From Acidovorax sp. 69 (GTDB lineage Bacteria; Pseudomonadota; Gammaproteobacteria; Burkholderiales; Burkholderiaceae_C): a DNA stretch of 64,000 nucleotides. Below are positions 1-9,224 of this stretch, one piece after another; position 1 is the stretch's first letter, and each line of letters starts with the position of its first letter. A program made the position numbers and the translations under genes. The stretch is from contig NZ_PGEP01000001.1 in assembly GCF_002797445.1 (NCBI RefSeq), positions 4,464,501 through 4,528,500 of the forward strand. The letters run 5' to 3'. The notes under the pieces are model-generated. The model searched no databases and was not told the DNA's origin. It worked only from the letters and a program-made list of their open reading frames with translations.

Positions 1-251
1 TGGTGCGCCAGCTGATCGCAGCCGGCGCGCCGCTCGACCTTGTGAACAACCTGCACTGGACGGCGCTCATCGAGTCCATCGTGCTGGGCAATGGTGGACC
101 GCGCCACCAGGCCACGCTGCAGGCCCTGCTGCAGGCCGGGGCCAGCCATGCGCTGACCGACCGGCAGGGCACCACGCCACTGCAGCTGGCACGCCAGCGG
201 GGCTACGCTGAGATGGTGCGGATGCTGGAAGCCTCGGGCGCCCGGCGCTGA
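1..251 (+). CDS. Ankyrin-repeat protein, C-terminal fragment
   Basis: Only the C-terminal ~83 residues lie in the window; the start is upstream of base 1. The visible part reads as two to three ankyrin repeats, with typical pieces such as GAPLDLVNN, LHWTALIES, LLQAGAS and GTTPLQLARQRGYAEMVRMLEASGA. Ankyrin repeats mediate protein-protein contacts; the partner cannot be read from this. The stop at 249-251 is followed by an A/T-rich hairpin and a palindromic repeat that separate it from the convergent dbpA gene. Confidence 0.85.
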   Translation, partial: VRQLIAAGAPLDLVNNLHWTALIESIVLGNGGPRHQATLQALLQAGASHALTDRQGTTPLQLARQRGYAEMVRMLEASGARR

Positions 252-267
252 ACCGGGCGAAGGGCCA

Positions 268-332
268 ATGCTATATTATTTATAGCATCAAGCGCATTAA
301 TCACTAGCGCCTCAGCCCTTTTTTATTCAAAA
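268..332. repeat. Palindromic intergenic repeat, copy 1 (family A), with hairpin
   Basis: Bases 268-275 and 281-288 form a perfect 8-bp inverted repeat around TTATT. The following AGCGC...TAGCGC and ATTCAAAA segments match the repeat family best seen at 12407 and 33885. It lies between convergent genes and runs over the dbpA stop codon (323-325), so it may act as a bidirectional terminator. That role is inferred. Confidence 0.55.
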
Positions 333-1741
333 TCCTGATTTCCGGTCACCAGCCGGGCCTTCACGGTCTTGCCCTTCACCCGGCCCTGGTTCAGGCGCTG
401 CACGGCCTGCGCACCAATGGCACGGTCCACTGCCACGTAGGTGGAAAAATCGTTCACATTGATCTTGCCGATCTGCTCACGGGTGTAGCCCATGTCGCCG
501 GTCAGTGCGCCCAGCACATCGCCCGCGCGGATTTTTTCCTTGCGCCCGCCGATGATCTGGATGGTGGCCATGGGCGGCACCAGCGGGCCGCTGCCCACAG
601 GGGTGAGGTCGGCCAGCGGATACCAGCGCGACTCGCGGCCCTGCAGCACTTCGATCTTGCCCACAAAGCCCATCTCGTCCAGGCTGGCCAGATTGAGCGC
701 CAGGCCCTCGGCATCGCCCCGGCCCGTGCGGCCGATGCGATGGATATGCACCTCGGAGTCGGGCGTCACGTCCACATTGATGACGGCCGCCAGGTTGGCG
801 ATGTCCAGCCCGCGCGCGGCCACGTCGGTGGCCACCAGCACCGAGCAGCTGCGGTTGGCAAACTGCACCAGCACCTGATCGCGCTCGCGCTGCTCCAACT
901 CGCCAAACAGCGCCAGCGCGCTGAAGCCCTGGGCCTGCAGCACACCCACGAGGTCACGGCATTGCTGCTTGGTGTTGCAAAACGCGATGGACGATTCTGG
1001 GCGAAAGTGGTTGAGCAGCTGCGACACCGCATGCAGGCGCTCGCTGTTCTTCACCTCGTACCAGCGCTGCTCGATCTTGCCTTCGGCATGCTGGGCCTGC
1101 ACGGTGATCTGCACGGGCGTCTTCATGAACTGGGCGCTGAGCTTGGCGATGCCCTCGGGGTAGGTGGCCGAGAAGAGAAGCGTCTGGCGCTCCTTGGGAC
1201 ACTGGCGCGCCACGGTCACGATGTCGTCGAAGAAGCCCATGTCGAGCATGCGGTCGGCTTCGTCCAGCACCAGGGTGTTCAGCGCCTCCAGCGTGAGGTG
1301 CTGGCGCTCCAGGTGGTCCATCACGCGGCCGGGCGTGCCCACCACGATGTGGGCGCCATGCTCCAGGCTCAGCATCTGCCCGCGCAGCGGCACGCCGCCG
1401 CACAGGGTCACGACCTTGATGTTCTCTTCGGAGCGCGCCAGACGGCGGATCTCGGTGGTCACCTGGTCGGCCAGCTCGCGCGTGGGGCACAGCACCAGCG
1501 TCTGCACCGCAAAACGGCGGGGGTTGAGGTTGGCCAGCAGCGCCAGGGCAAACGCGGCGGTCTTGCCGCTGCCGGTGCTGGCCTGGGCGATCAGATCCTT
1601 GCCCAACAGCGCGGGCGGCAGGCTGGCCGCCTGGATGGGCGTCATTTGGATGTAACCCAGCTGCTGCAGATTGGCCAGCATGGCGGGGTTCAGCGCCAGC
1701 GTGCTGAAATCAGTGCTGGCTTGGTTTTCTTTGGAGGTCAT
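323..1741 (-). CDS. dbpA: DEAD-box ATP-dependent RNA helicase DbpA
   Basis: A 472-residue helicase carrying the DEAD-box motifs in order: Q-motif region near residue 36, motif I ASTGSGKT, motif Ia PTREL, motif Ib TPGR, motif II DEAD, motif III SAT and motif VI HRIGRTGR. The C-terminal ~75 residues (GDVLGALTGDMGYTREQIGKI, then VDRAIGAQAVQRL) match the DbpA RNA-binding domain, which in E. coli directs the enzyme to helix 92 of 23S rRNA during 50S assembly. Length is close to E. coli DbpA (457). The gene stands alone, convergent with the ankyrin gene. Assignment to DbpA rather than RhlE or SrmB rests on that C-terminal domain. Confidence 0.93.
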   Translation of the reverse strand: MTSKENQASTDFSTLALNPAMLANLQQLGYIQMTPIQAASLPPALLGKDLIAQASTGSGKTAAFALALLANLNPRRFAVQTLVLCPTRELADQVTTEIRRLARSEENIKVVTLCGGVPLRGQMLSLEHGAHIVVGTPGRVMDHLERQHLTLEALNTLVLDEADRMLDMGFFDDIVTVARQCPKERQTLLFSATYPEGIAKLSAQFMKTPVQITVQAQHAEGKIEQRWYEVKNSERLHAVSQLLNHFRPESSIAFCNTKQQCRDLVGVLQAQGFSALALFGELEQRERDQVLVQFANRSCSVLVATDVAARGLDIANLAAVINVDVTPDSEVHIHRIGRTGRGDAEGLALNLASLDEMGFVGKIEVLQGRESRWYPLADLTPVGSGPLVPPMATIQIIGGRKEKIRAGDVLGALTGDMGYTREQIGKINVNDFSTYVAVDRAIGAQAVQRLNQGRVKGKTVKARLVTGNQDFE

Positions 1742-1774
1742 GGGGCGATTATCCGGCCCCGCCTGCCGAGACCA

Positions 1775-3058
1775 TCATCCTTGCAGGGCCAACACCCCCA
1801 CAAAGGCCAGCGTATGCGCCAGGATGCCCGGTGCCACGGCCAGCGCGTAGCGCCAGCCGCCGCTGGCCAGCGCCACCGCACACTTGCTGCCGGCATGCAC
1901 CAACAGCGCCGCCATCAGGGCATTCATGATGGCCGATGATGCCATGCTGTCAGGGCCACCCCGCACCAGCACCGCTGCCGTGGCGGCATGCACATCGGCC
2001 AAGGCGGCCAACAGTGCGCCTGCCAGCATGCCCCTGTCGCCCTGCCAGGCCGTCAAACCCTGCACCCCCGCTTGAATACCCGTGAGCAAGGCCGCAATCA
2101 GCAAGGCATCGCGCAGCTTGAACATGGGCGAGTCGGGTGTCAGCGAAGGAACGGCCTGCGCCTCGGCATCCGAGGAAACCCGGCGCGACGCGCCCCGCCC
2201 GCCCCACCACCCCACGGTGGCCGCCACACACCCACCCACCAGGGCAGGCAGCCACAGCCGGGCCAGCCACTGAGGCTGCACGGTGGCTGCCACCACCACG
2301 ATCTGGACCATGGTGGCCACACACGAGAGCACAGCAGCCCCCGCATGGGCGCGCGGCGTAGCCTGCCCCGCGCGCACGTCCATGCCCAGGCTGCCAATGG
2401 TGGCCGTGCTCGACACAAACCCCGACGCCAGCGCCGACAGCGCGACCGCATGGCGCGCCTGCATCAGCCGCTTGGCCAGGTGCGCTAACGACTGGATCAC
2501 CAGCAACACAATGATCAGGCGCACGACCACCTGCGGGTTCAGCACGCCTTGCCACAGGGGCGTATTGGGAGCGAGGGGGTACACCAGCAACGCCAAAGCG
2601 GCCAAGATGAGCCCGCTGCGCACCTCGCCGGGCTGAAGCCACTGGCTGGAAAACTGGTGCAAAGTGTCCCGCAGCGCGAGCAGCCCGGTCACCACCACCG
2701 CCAGAGCGGCCGCCAGCAACTGGTCGCGCGCACTGGTCACGCCAATCAGGTAGGCCAGCAGCAGGGCGATTTCGGTGGTGACCCCGGGGTCTCCGGAGCG
2801 GTCCCGCGCGTAGCCAACCACCGTCAAGGCAGCCACCAGCAACGCCCCCACCACCACCAGGGCGGGGATCTCCGTCAGCGCGGCGGCGGCACCGCCGATC
2901 GATGCCAGGGTGAACGACCGCACCCCGGCGAGCGCCCGGCCCGGCCCCACCCCCTTGCGGCGCTCCCGCTCGATCCCCATGAGCAATCCGCAACCGGCCG
3001 CACTCGCCAGCACACCCATCGCCGAAGGAAACCCCGCCAACTCCTGCATCAGACCCAT
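1775..3058 (-). CDS. MgtC/SapB-family membrane protein with DUF4010 domain
   Basis: A polytopic inner-membrane protein of about 427 residues. The N-terminus has the MgtC/SapB signature (GLLMGIERERRKG, then ALAGVRSFTLASIGG); the C-terminal two thirds is the multi-helix DUF4010 region (SALASGFVSSTATIGSLGM). Function of this combined family is not established; MgtC relatives are linked to Mg2+ limitation and ATP-synthase control. I chose the ATG at 3056-3058 because GGAAG lies 8 nt upstream and the membrane domain begins directly after it. The in-frame ATG at 3101-3103 has only a distant GGAGGG. Divergent from the c-di-GMP gene at 3289. Confidence 0.8.
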   Translation of the reverse strand: MGLMQELAGFPSAMGVLASAAGCGLLMGIERERRKGVGPGRALAGVRSFTLASIGGAAAALTEIPALVVVGALLVAALTVVGYARDRSGDPGVTTEIALLLAYLIGVTSARDQLLAAALAVVVTGLLALRDTLHQFSSQWLQPGEVRSGLILAALALLVYPLAPNTPLWQGVLNPQVVVRLIIVLLVIQSLAHLAKRLMQARHAVALSALASGFVSSTATIGSLGMDVRAGQATPRAHAGAAVLSCVATMVQIVVVAATVQPQWLARLWLPALVGGCVAATVGWWGGRGASRRVSSDAEAQAVPSLTPDSPMFKLRDALLIAALLTGIQAGVQGLTAWQGDRGMLAGALLAALADVHAATAAVLVRGGPDSMASSAIMNALMAALLVHAGSKCAVALASGGWRYALAVAPGILAHTLAFVGVLALQG

Positions 3059-3288
3059 CCCCTTTTCTTCCACCGTTCGTACGTCCCCAAAGAGCGTCGA
3101 CATGCCATCACGCTCAGAGCGCCCTCCCGCCGCATGGTGACAGAAAGATGAGGGCCGCAGGGTGTTGGCACCCGCGCGAGGGTGGCGCACGGGGGGGCCA
3201 TGCGCACCTTGGCCCCTCTCCATGGGGAGTTGCACCTAGCCACGCCATCGAGGCGATCGGCTATAACCAAACCAACCAGCGCCTGCAC

Positions 3289-5352
3289 ATGCAAGACCAC
3301 CCCAACGCAGCCCCTGCCCCCAGCCCCCGCGGCTCCAGCGACGCTTTGCTGCGACTGATCGCCGATTCGGTGCCGGCCTTGATGGCGTACTTCGACCTGC
3401 CCGGACTGCGCTGCCAGTTCGCCAACCAGGGCTACGCGGCCTACAACGGCCACAGCACCCAATCCATTCTCGGCCTGACCGTACAAGAAGCCATTGGCGA
3501 CAAGGCCTGGATCGCCATACAGCCGCATGTCGAGCGCTCCACGCTGGGCGAGCACGTGAAGTACACGCGCGAGCAGACCCTGCCCAACGGCGAGGCACGG
3601 ATGATCGAGGTCAACCTGATCCCCCACTTTGGCGACGACGGAAAACAGCTGGGGTCGTTCGTGCTGATCACCGACATCACCGAGCGCTGGCGCGCAGAAC
3701 GCACGGTGCGGCAAAGCGAAGAGCGCATGCGCAAATTCACCGAGGCCACCGACGAGGCCATCGTGTTCCACCGCGACGGCATCATCACAGACGGCAACGA
3801 GGCGCTGAACCGGCTCACGGGCTATGCACTGCACGAAGTGCTGGGCCTGTCGATCTTCAACTTCATCAGCCCCGAGTGGCGCGCCACGGCGCTGGAATAC
3901 ACCCGCAGCGGCCGCGAAGACCCGTACGAAGTGACCATCCGTCACAAGGACGGCCGCTCCATTCCCGTCGAGGTCGTGGGAAAAACCATGCCCCTGCACC
4001 ATGCGGACTACCGCATCGTGGTGGTTCGGGACATCACGGCACGCAAGCAGGCCCAGGAGCGAGAGGCTTTCATCACACTGCACGACAGCCTGACGCAGTT
4101 GCCCAACCGGCATTTTTTGATGGAGCAGCTGTCCCAGGTACTGGCACTGGCCCGCAGGAGGCATCGCCGCGCGGCCGTACTGTTTGTGAACCTGGACCAT
4201 TTCAAGACCGTGAACGACTCGTTGGGCCACCAGGCCGGCGACCAGTTGCTGCGCAGTGTGGCGGACCGCCTGCGCCAGGGCGTGCGCGACGCCGATGTCG
4301 TGGCACGGCTCGGCGGTGACGAGTTTGTGGTGGTACTCACCGACGTGCAAAACCAGGACGATGTCGCCATGGTGGCCGACAAACTGCTGGCATCCATGCA
4401 CGGCGTGTTCACGGTGGACCGGCTGCCCCTCACCATTTCGCCCTCCATTGGAATCAGCCTGTTCCCAGACCATGGGGCCAGTGCAGACACCCTGCTGCGC
4501 TGCGCCGACGCGGCCATGCACCACGCCAAAGAGAGTGGTCGCGGCAACCGGCAGTTCTATACCTCCCGCATGGACGCCAGCGCCCTCGATGTGCTGCAGC
4601 AGGAACGCCTCCTGCGCGAGGCCATCGCCAACAGCCATTTCGTTCTGCACTACCAACCCCAGATTTGTCTGGCAGACGGCTCGTTGCGCGGGCTGGAAGC
4701 CCTGGTGCGCTGGCGCCACCCCGAGCGCGGGCTGGTGGGCCCGGACGAATTCATCACCTTCTCGGAGTCGCGCGGGCTGATCACCCCCATCGGCCGCTGG
4801 GTGATGCGTGAGGCCTGCCGCCAGCTCAAGGCCTGGCAAGACCAGGGCCTGGCCATGGTGCCGGTGGCGGTGAACCTGTCAGCCCTCGAATTCCGCCAGC
4901 GCGATGTGGCTGGCGAAATTGCTGCGGTCCTGCACGAAACCGGGCTCTCCTCCCGGTATTTGGAGATCGAACTGACGGAATCCGTGCTCATGCACCAGAC
5001 CGGCCAGGAGCTTCACACGCTGGATGCCATCAAGGCACTGGGCGTTGGCATCTCCATTGACGACTTCGGCACGGGGTATTCGTCTCTCGCGTATCTCAAG
5101 CGTTACCCCATCGACAAGCTCAAGATCGACCGCTCCTTCGTGGCCGATACCCCAGACAACGCCGACGATGTGGCCATCGTCACCGCCATCGTCCAGATGG
5201 CGCGCAGCCTGCAGCTCAAGACCGTGGCGGAAGGGGTGGAGACACAGGCGCAGATGGATCTGCTGGCGGAAATGGGATGCGACTTGATCCAGGGGTTTGT
5301 GGTTTCACCCGCCCTGGACGCCGACGCCACGGAGCGGTGGTTGCGGCGGTAA
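3289..5352 (+). CDS. PAS-PAS-GGDEF-EAL cyclic-di-GMP enzyme
   Basis: About 687 residues with no clear membrane segment. Two PAS domains come first (one from about residue 20, a second after EERMRKF). The GGDEF domain has an intact GGDEF at residues 342-346 and the EAL domain an intact EAL at 470-472, followed by ELTES, DDFGTGYSSL, KIDRSF and AEGVET. Both synthesis and hydrolysis of c-di-GMP are therefore possible; which dominates cannot be told. The start is the ATG just before QDHPNAAP; no good ribosome site is visible and longer in-frame starts exist. It ends 49 bp before the amn start, so co-transcription is possible. Confidence 0.88.
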   Translation: MQDHPNAAPAPSPRGSSDALLRLIADSVPALMAYFDLPGLRCQFANQGYAAYNGHSTQSILGLTVQEAIGDKAWIAIQPHVERSTLGEHVKYTREQTLPNGEARMIEVNLIPHFGDDGKQLGSFVLITDITERWRAERTVRQSEERMRKFTEATDEAIVFHRDGIITDGNEALNRLTGYALHEVLGLSIFNFISPEWRATALEYTRSGREDPYEVTIRHKDGRSIPVEVVGKTMPLHHADYRIVVVRDITARKQAQEREAFITLHDSLTQLPNRHFLMEQLSQVLALARRRHRRAAVLFVNLDHFKTVNDSLGHQAGDQLLRSVADRLRQGVRDADVVARLGGDEFVVVLTDVQNQDDVAMVADKLLASMHGVFTVDRLPLTISPSIGISLFPDHGASADTLLRCADAAMHHAKESGRGNRQFYTSRMDASALDVLQQERLLREAIANSHFVLHYQPQICLADGSLRGLEALVRWRHPERGLVGPDEFITFSESRGLITPIGRWVMREACRQLKAWQDQGLAMVPVAVNLSALEFRQRDVAGEIAAVLHETGLSSRYLEIELTESVLMHQTGQELHTLDAIKALGVGISIDDFGTGYSSLAYLKRYPIDKLKIDRSFVADTPDNADDVAIVTAIVQMARSLQLKTVAEGVETQAQMDLLAEMGCDLIQGFVVSPALDADATERWLRR

Positions 5353-5401
5353 TCAGCGCCTTTTTCCGATGCCTGCCCTCTGGCTTGTGGACAATAGGCG
5401 A

Positions 5402-6883
5402 ATGCCCCTCATCCCTGACTTCATCGCCCCCACCCGCCACACCGACCCGGCCGAAGCGCTGGCCCAGGTGCAGCGCATTTACCAGCAACAGATTGGCCAC
5501 CTGCGCGACGCCATGCAACGGTTTGTGGCGGGCGAAACGCCCGAAGGTGCCGTGCGCGCCTTCTACCCCTTTGTGCGGGTACACACCACCACCGTGGCGC
5601 GGGCTGACACCAAGCTCGCCTACGGCTTTGTGGAAGGCCCAGGCCGCTACGAAACCACCCTGACCCGGCCCGACCTGTTCGCCAACTACTACGCCGAGCA
5701 GTTCCGCCTGCTGCGCGCCAGCCATAACGTAGAGCTGGAAGTGGGCACCAGCACCCACCCCATCCCGATCCACTTCTCGTTTGCCGAGCATGACCACATC
5801 GAGGGCACGCTGACCCAGGCGCGCCGGATGCTGATGCGCGACGTGTTCGACCTGCCCGATCTGGCCGCCATGGACGACGGCATCGCCAACGGCACCTGGC
5901 AGGCCGCGCCCGGCGAAGCGCAGCCGCTGTCGCTGTTCACCGCACCGCGCGTGGACTACTCACTGCACCGCCTGCGCCACTACACCGGCACGGCGCCCGA
6001 GTGGTTCCAGAACTTCGTCCTGTTCACCAATTACCAGTTCTACATCGACGAGTTCGTGCGCCTGGGCCATGCCGAGATGGCCAAGCCTGACAGCGAGTAC
6101 ATCGCCTTCATCGAACCCGGCAACGTGGTCACCCGCCGCGTGGGATTGAACGCCGTGGCGGGCGACGACCTGGGGGCCTCCCCTCCACGCCTGCCACAGA
6201 TGCCCGCCTACCACCTGGTGCGCAAGGACGCGAGTGGCATCACCATGGTCAACATCGGCGTGGGCCCGGCCAATGCCAAGACCATCACCGACCACATCGC
6301 CGTGCTGCGCCCCCACGCCTGGATGATGCTGGGCCACTGCGCGGGCCTGCGCAACAGCCAGCAACTGGGCGACTATGTGTTGGCCCACGCCTATGTGCGC
6401 GAGGACCATGTGCTCGACGAAGAGCTTCCGCTGTGGGTGCCCATCCCGGCGCTGTCCGAAATCCAGGTGGCGCTGGAACAGGCCGTGGCCGATGTCACAC
6501 AAATGGGCAGGGACGAACTCAAGCGCATCATGCGCACCGGCACCGTGGCCAGCACCGACAACCGCAACTGGGAGCTGCTGCCCGACAACACCCCCCAGCG
6601 CCGCTTCAGCCAGAGCCGCGCCGTGGCGCTGGACATGGAGAGCGCCACCATCGCGGCCAATGGCTTTCGCTTCCGGGTGCCTTACGGCACCTTGCTGTGC
6701 GTGAGCGACAAACCGCTGCACGGCGAAATCAAACTGCCCGGCATGGCCAACCACTTCTACCGCGAGCGGGTCGACCAGCACCTGCGCATCGGCATGCGCG
6801 CCATCGAGATCCTGCGCAACGGCGGCGTGGACCGCTTGCACAGCCGCAAGCTGCGCAGCTTTGCCGAGGTCGCTTTTCAGTAA
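5402..6883 (+). CDS. amn: AMP nucleosidase
   Basis: Cleaves AMP to adenine and ribose-5-phosphate in purine salvage and adenylate-pool control. 493 residues, close to E. coli Amn (484). The N-terminal half is the Amn-specific domain (FYPFVRVHTTTVARADTKL). The C-terminal half is a nucleoside-phosphorylase fold with MVNIGVGPANAKTITDH, HCAGLRNSQQLGDYVLA and, near the end, ALDMESATIAANGFRFRVPYG, where the Glu is the expected catalytic or binding residue. The start at 5402 is the first ATG giving the family N-terminus PLIPDF. Confidence 0.94.
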   Translation: MPLIPDFIAPTRHTDPAEALAQVQRIYQQQIGHLRDAMQRFVAGETPEGAVRAFYPFVRVHTTTVARADTKLAYGFVEGPGRYETTLTRPDLFANYYAEQFRLLRASHNVELEVGTSTHPIPIHFSFAEHDHIEGTLTQARRMLMRDVFDLPDLAAMDDGIANGTWQAAPGEAQPLSLFTAPRVDYSLHRLRHYTGTAPEWFQNFVLFTNYQFYIDEFVRLGHAEMAKPDSEYIAFIEPGNVVTRRVGLNAVAGDDLGASPPRLPQMPAYHLVRKDASGITMVNIGVGPANAKTITDHIAVLRPHAWMMLGHCAGLRNSQQLGDYVLAHAYVREDHVLDEELPLWVPIPALSEIQVALEQAVADVTQMGRDELKRIMRTGTVASTDNRNWELLPDNTPQRRFSQSRAVALDMESATIAANGFRFRVPYGTLLCVSDKPLHGEIKLPGMANHFYRERVDQHLRIGMRAIEILRNGGVDRLHSRKLRSFAEVAFQ

Positions 6884-6904
6884 CCCAACCCGGGGCCGCT
6901 GCGC

Positions 6905-8056
6905 ATGCCACTGGATTTCCTCACCCTGATGACGGTCATGGCGGCCAACCTGTTCATGATCTCGGCCGCACTGCCGCTGATCATGGGCCGGGACGTGAGC
7001 CGCGCGGCCCGCCATGTGCAGGCCAGCATGCTGCTGCAGGCGGTGGCCTGGGCCGCCATCATCGCTTCGTCCACTCTGTGGGACCAGGCCCTGTCCACCG
7101 TGTCGATTGCCTGCAACGCGGCCGCGCAGTGGATGCTGTACCGGGCGCTGGAGGAATGGCTGGGCCCCCGTCCCTTGCGTCGCATGCTGCTGGTGCTGGT
7201 GATAGCCGCCCCGCTGGGCTACACCCTGGGCTTTGGTCACTACGCCTGGCGTGTGGGCTGGGCCAACTTTTTGTTGGCCACCATCCTGTGCATCGTTGCG
7301 CGCGCCACCCTGGCGCCCGTGGTCGAGGCCAATCTGCGCTGGCGCAGCCTGCTGCTGGGCTGCCTGCTGACGTCGGCCGCGTTCACGCTGGCGCGGGGCA
7401 TGCTGGGCGCCTTCACCGACCATTACCCCAGCTTTCGCACGCCACACCCCATCAACCTGGCGGCGGCCGTGGCCACCAACGTGAGCCTGGTGCTGGGCAC
7501 CGTGGCCGTGCTGGTGGCGTGGCGGTCAGAGGCAGAACACAAGCTGCGCACGCTCGCAATGACGGACGGCCTGACCGGTGTGCTGAACCGGCGCGGCTTC
7601 ACCACACAAGGCGGCAGCCTGCTGGCGCACGCTGCGCGCCACCAGCTGCCCATGACCGCGCTGATGCTGGACCTGGACCATTTCAAGCAGGTCAACGACA
7701 CCCACGGCCATGAAGCGGGCGACCGTGCGCTGCAACTGTTTGCCCGTCTGCTGTGCGACACCTGCCGCAGCGGCGACCTCGTGGGACGGCTGGGCGGCGA
7801 GGAATTTGGCGTGCTGCTGATGCACAACAGCGCGCCCGCCGGGCTGGCGCTGGACCGCCGATTGCGCAAGCGCCTGCAGGCAGCCAGCGTGGCAGAGCTA
7901 GGCTTTGCCCTGAACTACAGCGCCGGGATGGCGATGCTGCAACCCGGTGAGGCCGGCCTGGCGGAACTGATGGCCCGTGCCGACAGCGCACTCTATGCGG
8001 CCAAGACCGCAGGCCGGGGGCGGCTGGTGGCTGCGGACGGAACCAATCAATCCTGA
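6905..8056 (+). CDS. Membrane-anchored diguanylate cyclase
   Basis: 383 residues. The first ~210 form about six hydrophobic segments (for example LMTVMAANLFMISAALPLI and ANFLLATILCIVA), giving a membrane sensory module of unknown ligand. The rest is a GGDEF domain: LTGVLNRRGF, DLDHFKQVNDTHGHEAGD and GRLGGEEF around residue 297. The GGEEF variant is catalytically competent. It starts 22 bp after amn and is probably co-transcribed with it. Its stop abuts a palindromic repeat. Confidence 0.88.
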   Translation: MPLDFLTLMTVMAANLFMISAALPLIMGRDVSRAARHVQASMLLQAVAWAAIIASSTLWDQALSTVSIACNAAAQWMLYRALEEWLGPRPLRRMLLVLVIAAPLGYTLGFGHYAWRVGWANFLLATILCIVARATLAPVVEANLRWRSLLLGCLLTSAAFTLARGMLGAFTDHYPSFRTPHPINLAAAVATNVSLVLGTVAVLVAWRSEAEHKLRTLAMTDGLTGVLNRRGFTTQGGSLLAHAARHQLPMTALMLDLDHFKQVNDTHGHEAGDRALQLFARLLCDTCRSGDLVGRLGGEEFGVLLMHNSAPAGLALDRRLRKRLQAASVAELGFALNYSAGMAMLQPGEAGLAELMARADSALYAAKTAGRGRLVAADGTNQS

Positions 8057-8116
8057 TTTGATAGCAATAGGCGCAATATTCATATGCGCTTGCGGCGCAT
8101 TTCACGCCAAATCCTG
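8050..8116. repeat. Palindromic intergenic repeat, copy 2 (family A, diverged)
   Basis: A GATTTGATAGC start, a GCGCA...TGCGC inverted core and a CCAAAT end resemble the family-A repeats elsewhere in the window. It overlaps the stop of the diguanylate cyclase. Membership is tentative because the core is more diverged than in other copies. Confidence 0.4.
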
Positions 8117-8157
8117 CCACCAGCCCCTGGCACGCCCGCGTCGCACACAATTCACCC

Positions 8158-9093
8158 ATGACCGCACTCTTCGAAGCATTGAACCTGCGCAAGCGCTATG
8201 GCGAGACCACGGTGGTGGACGATGTCTCGTTTGCCATTGCCCCCGGCGAATGCCTGGGGGTCATCGGCCCCAATGGCGCTGGCAAGACCACCACCATCCG
8301 CATGTGCCTGGGCCTGGCGTCGCCCGATGGCGGTGCCGTACATTTCACGCCCGAGCCCGGGGCCACGCCACTGCACATGCCACGCGATGCACTGGCCATC
8401 AAGGCGCAACTGGGCGTGGTCACCCAGTTCGACACGCTGGACCCAGACTTCACCTGCGCCGAGAACCTGCGCGTGTTTGGCCGCTACTTCGGCATCAAGG
8501 GCGCGGTGATGGACGAGCGCGTGCCCCAGTTGCTGGAATTTGCGGCGCTCACCAACAAAGCCGATGCCAAGCCCGGGGAGCTGTCGGGCGGCATGAAGCG
8601 GCGGCTGTCGCTGGCGCGCGCGCTGGTCAACAACCCGCGCCTGCTGCTGCTCGACGAGCCCACCACGGGCCTGGACCCACAGGCCCGCCACCTGATGTGG
8701 GAGCGGCTGCAACTGTTGCTGCAACAAGGCAAGTCGATTTTGCTGACCACCCACTTCATGGACGAGGCCGAGCGCCTGTGCTCGCGCCTGTTGGTGCTGG
8801 ACCATGGCAAGAAGATCGCCGAGGGCAAGCCGCGCGAGCTGATCGCCCAGCACCTGGAACCTGATGTGGTGGAGGTGTTTGGCGTGGGCGCCAAGGCCTT
8901 GGCAGGAGACGCCGCACTGCGCGCATTGGCGGCGCGCACCGAGATCAGCGGCGAAACCGTATTTTTCTACACGCAAAACGCCCAGCCACTGCTGCAAGCC
9001 CTGGCCGCCCACGGCCACCTGCGCACGCTGCACCGGCCCGCCAACCTGGAGGACCTGTTCCTCAAACTCACGGGGCGGCAGATTCGGGAGTGA
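8158..9093 (+). CDS. ABC transporter ATP-binding protein, NodI/DrrA type
   Basis: 311-residue ATPase: Walker A GPNGAGKTTT, Q-loop VTQFD, signature LSGGMKRRLSLARAL, Walker B LLLLDEPTTGLDP, switch histidine LLTTHFMDEAE. The ~90-residue C-terminal extension ending ANLEDLFLKLTGR is typical of NodI/DrrA/CcmA-like exporters. No permease gene follows; the next gene (purT) is on the opposite strand. A NodJ-type permease lies alone at 24867 and is a plausible partner. Substrate unknown; the nodI symbol would overstate what is known. Confidence 0.88.
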   Translation: MTALFEALNLRKRYGETTVVDDVSFAIAPGECLGVIGPNGAGKTTTIRMCLGLASPDGGAVHFTPEPGATPLHMPRDALAIKAQLGVVTQFDTLDPDFTCAENLRVFGRYFGIKGAVMDERVPQLLEFAALTNKADAKPGELSGGMKRRLSLARALVNNPRLLLLDEPTTGLDPQARHLMWERLQLLLQQGKSILLTTHFMDEAERLCSRLLVLDHGKKIAEGKPRELIAQHLEPDVVEVFGVGAKALAGDAALRALAARTEISGETVFFYTQNAQPLLQALAAHGHLRTLHRPANLEDLFLKLTGRQIRE

Positions 9094-9160
9094 TGGAGTG
9101 ATGGAGCGACCGGGCGAGTGAATGGGGGAGCGCCATGCACCGGGCATGCAAACGCTCCTC

Positions 9161-9222
9161 AATGTATAGCTGCCAGCGCTTATGGAATAAGCGCCAGAAG
9201 CCCATTTGACTCATATTTTCAG
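9161..9222. repeat. Palindromic intergenic repeat, copy 3 (family A)
   Basis: TATAGCTGCCAGCGCTTAT, then ATAAGCGC and a CCCATTTGACTCATA end: a clear family-A copy between the convergent ABC ATPase and purT genes. The arms can form a hairpin that could terminate both transcripts (inference). Confidence 0.7.
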
Positions 9223-9224
9223 CC

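Noticed and set aside
740..1939. Long plus-strand open frame opposite dbpA, about 400 codons
   Set aside because: High G+C makes long antisense frames common; composition (His/Gln/Ala/Arg-rich, no domains) and the clear DbpA match on the other strand show it is a shadow.
3049..4839. Minus-strand frame of ~600 codons opposite the PAS-GGDEF-EAL gene
   Set aside because: Shadow of the real gene; no recognisable domain and no ribosome site.
9085..9120. Short tandem GGAGTGAT units after the NodI-like gene
   Set aside because: Only two full units plus a partial; too short to be called a meaningful repeat.
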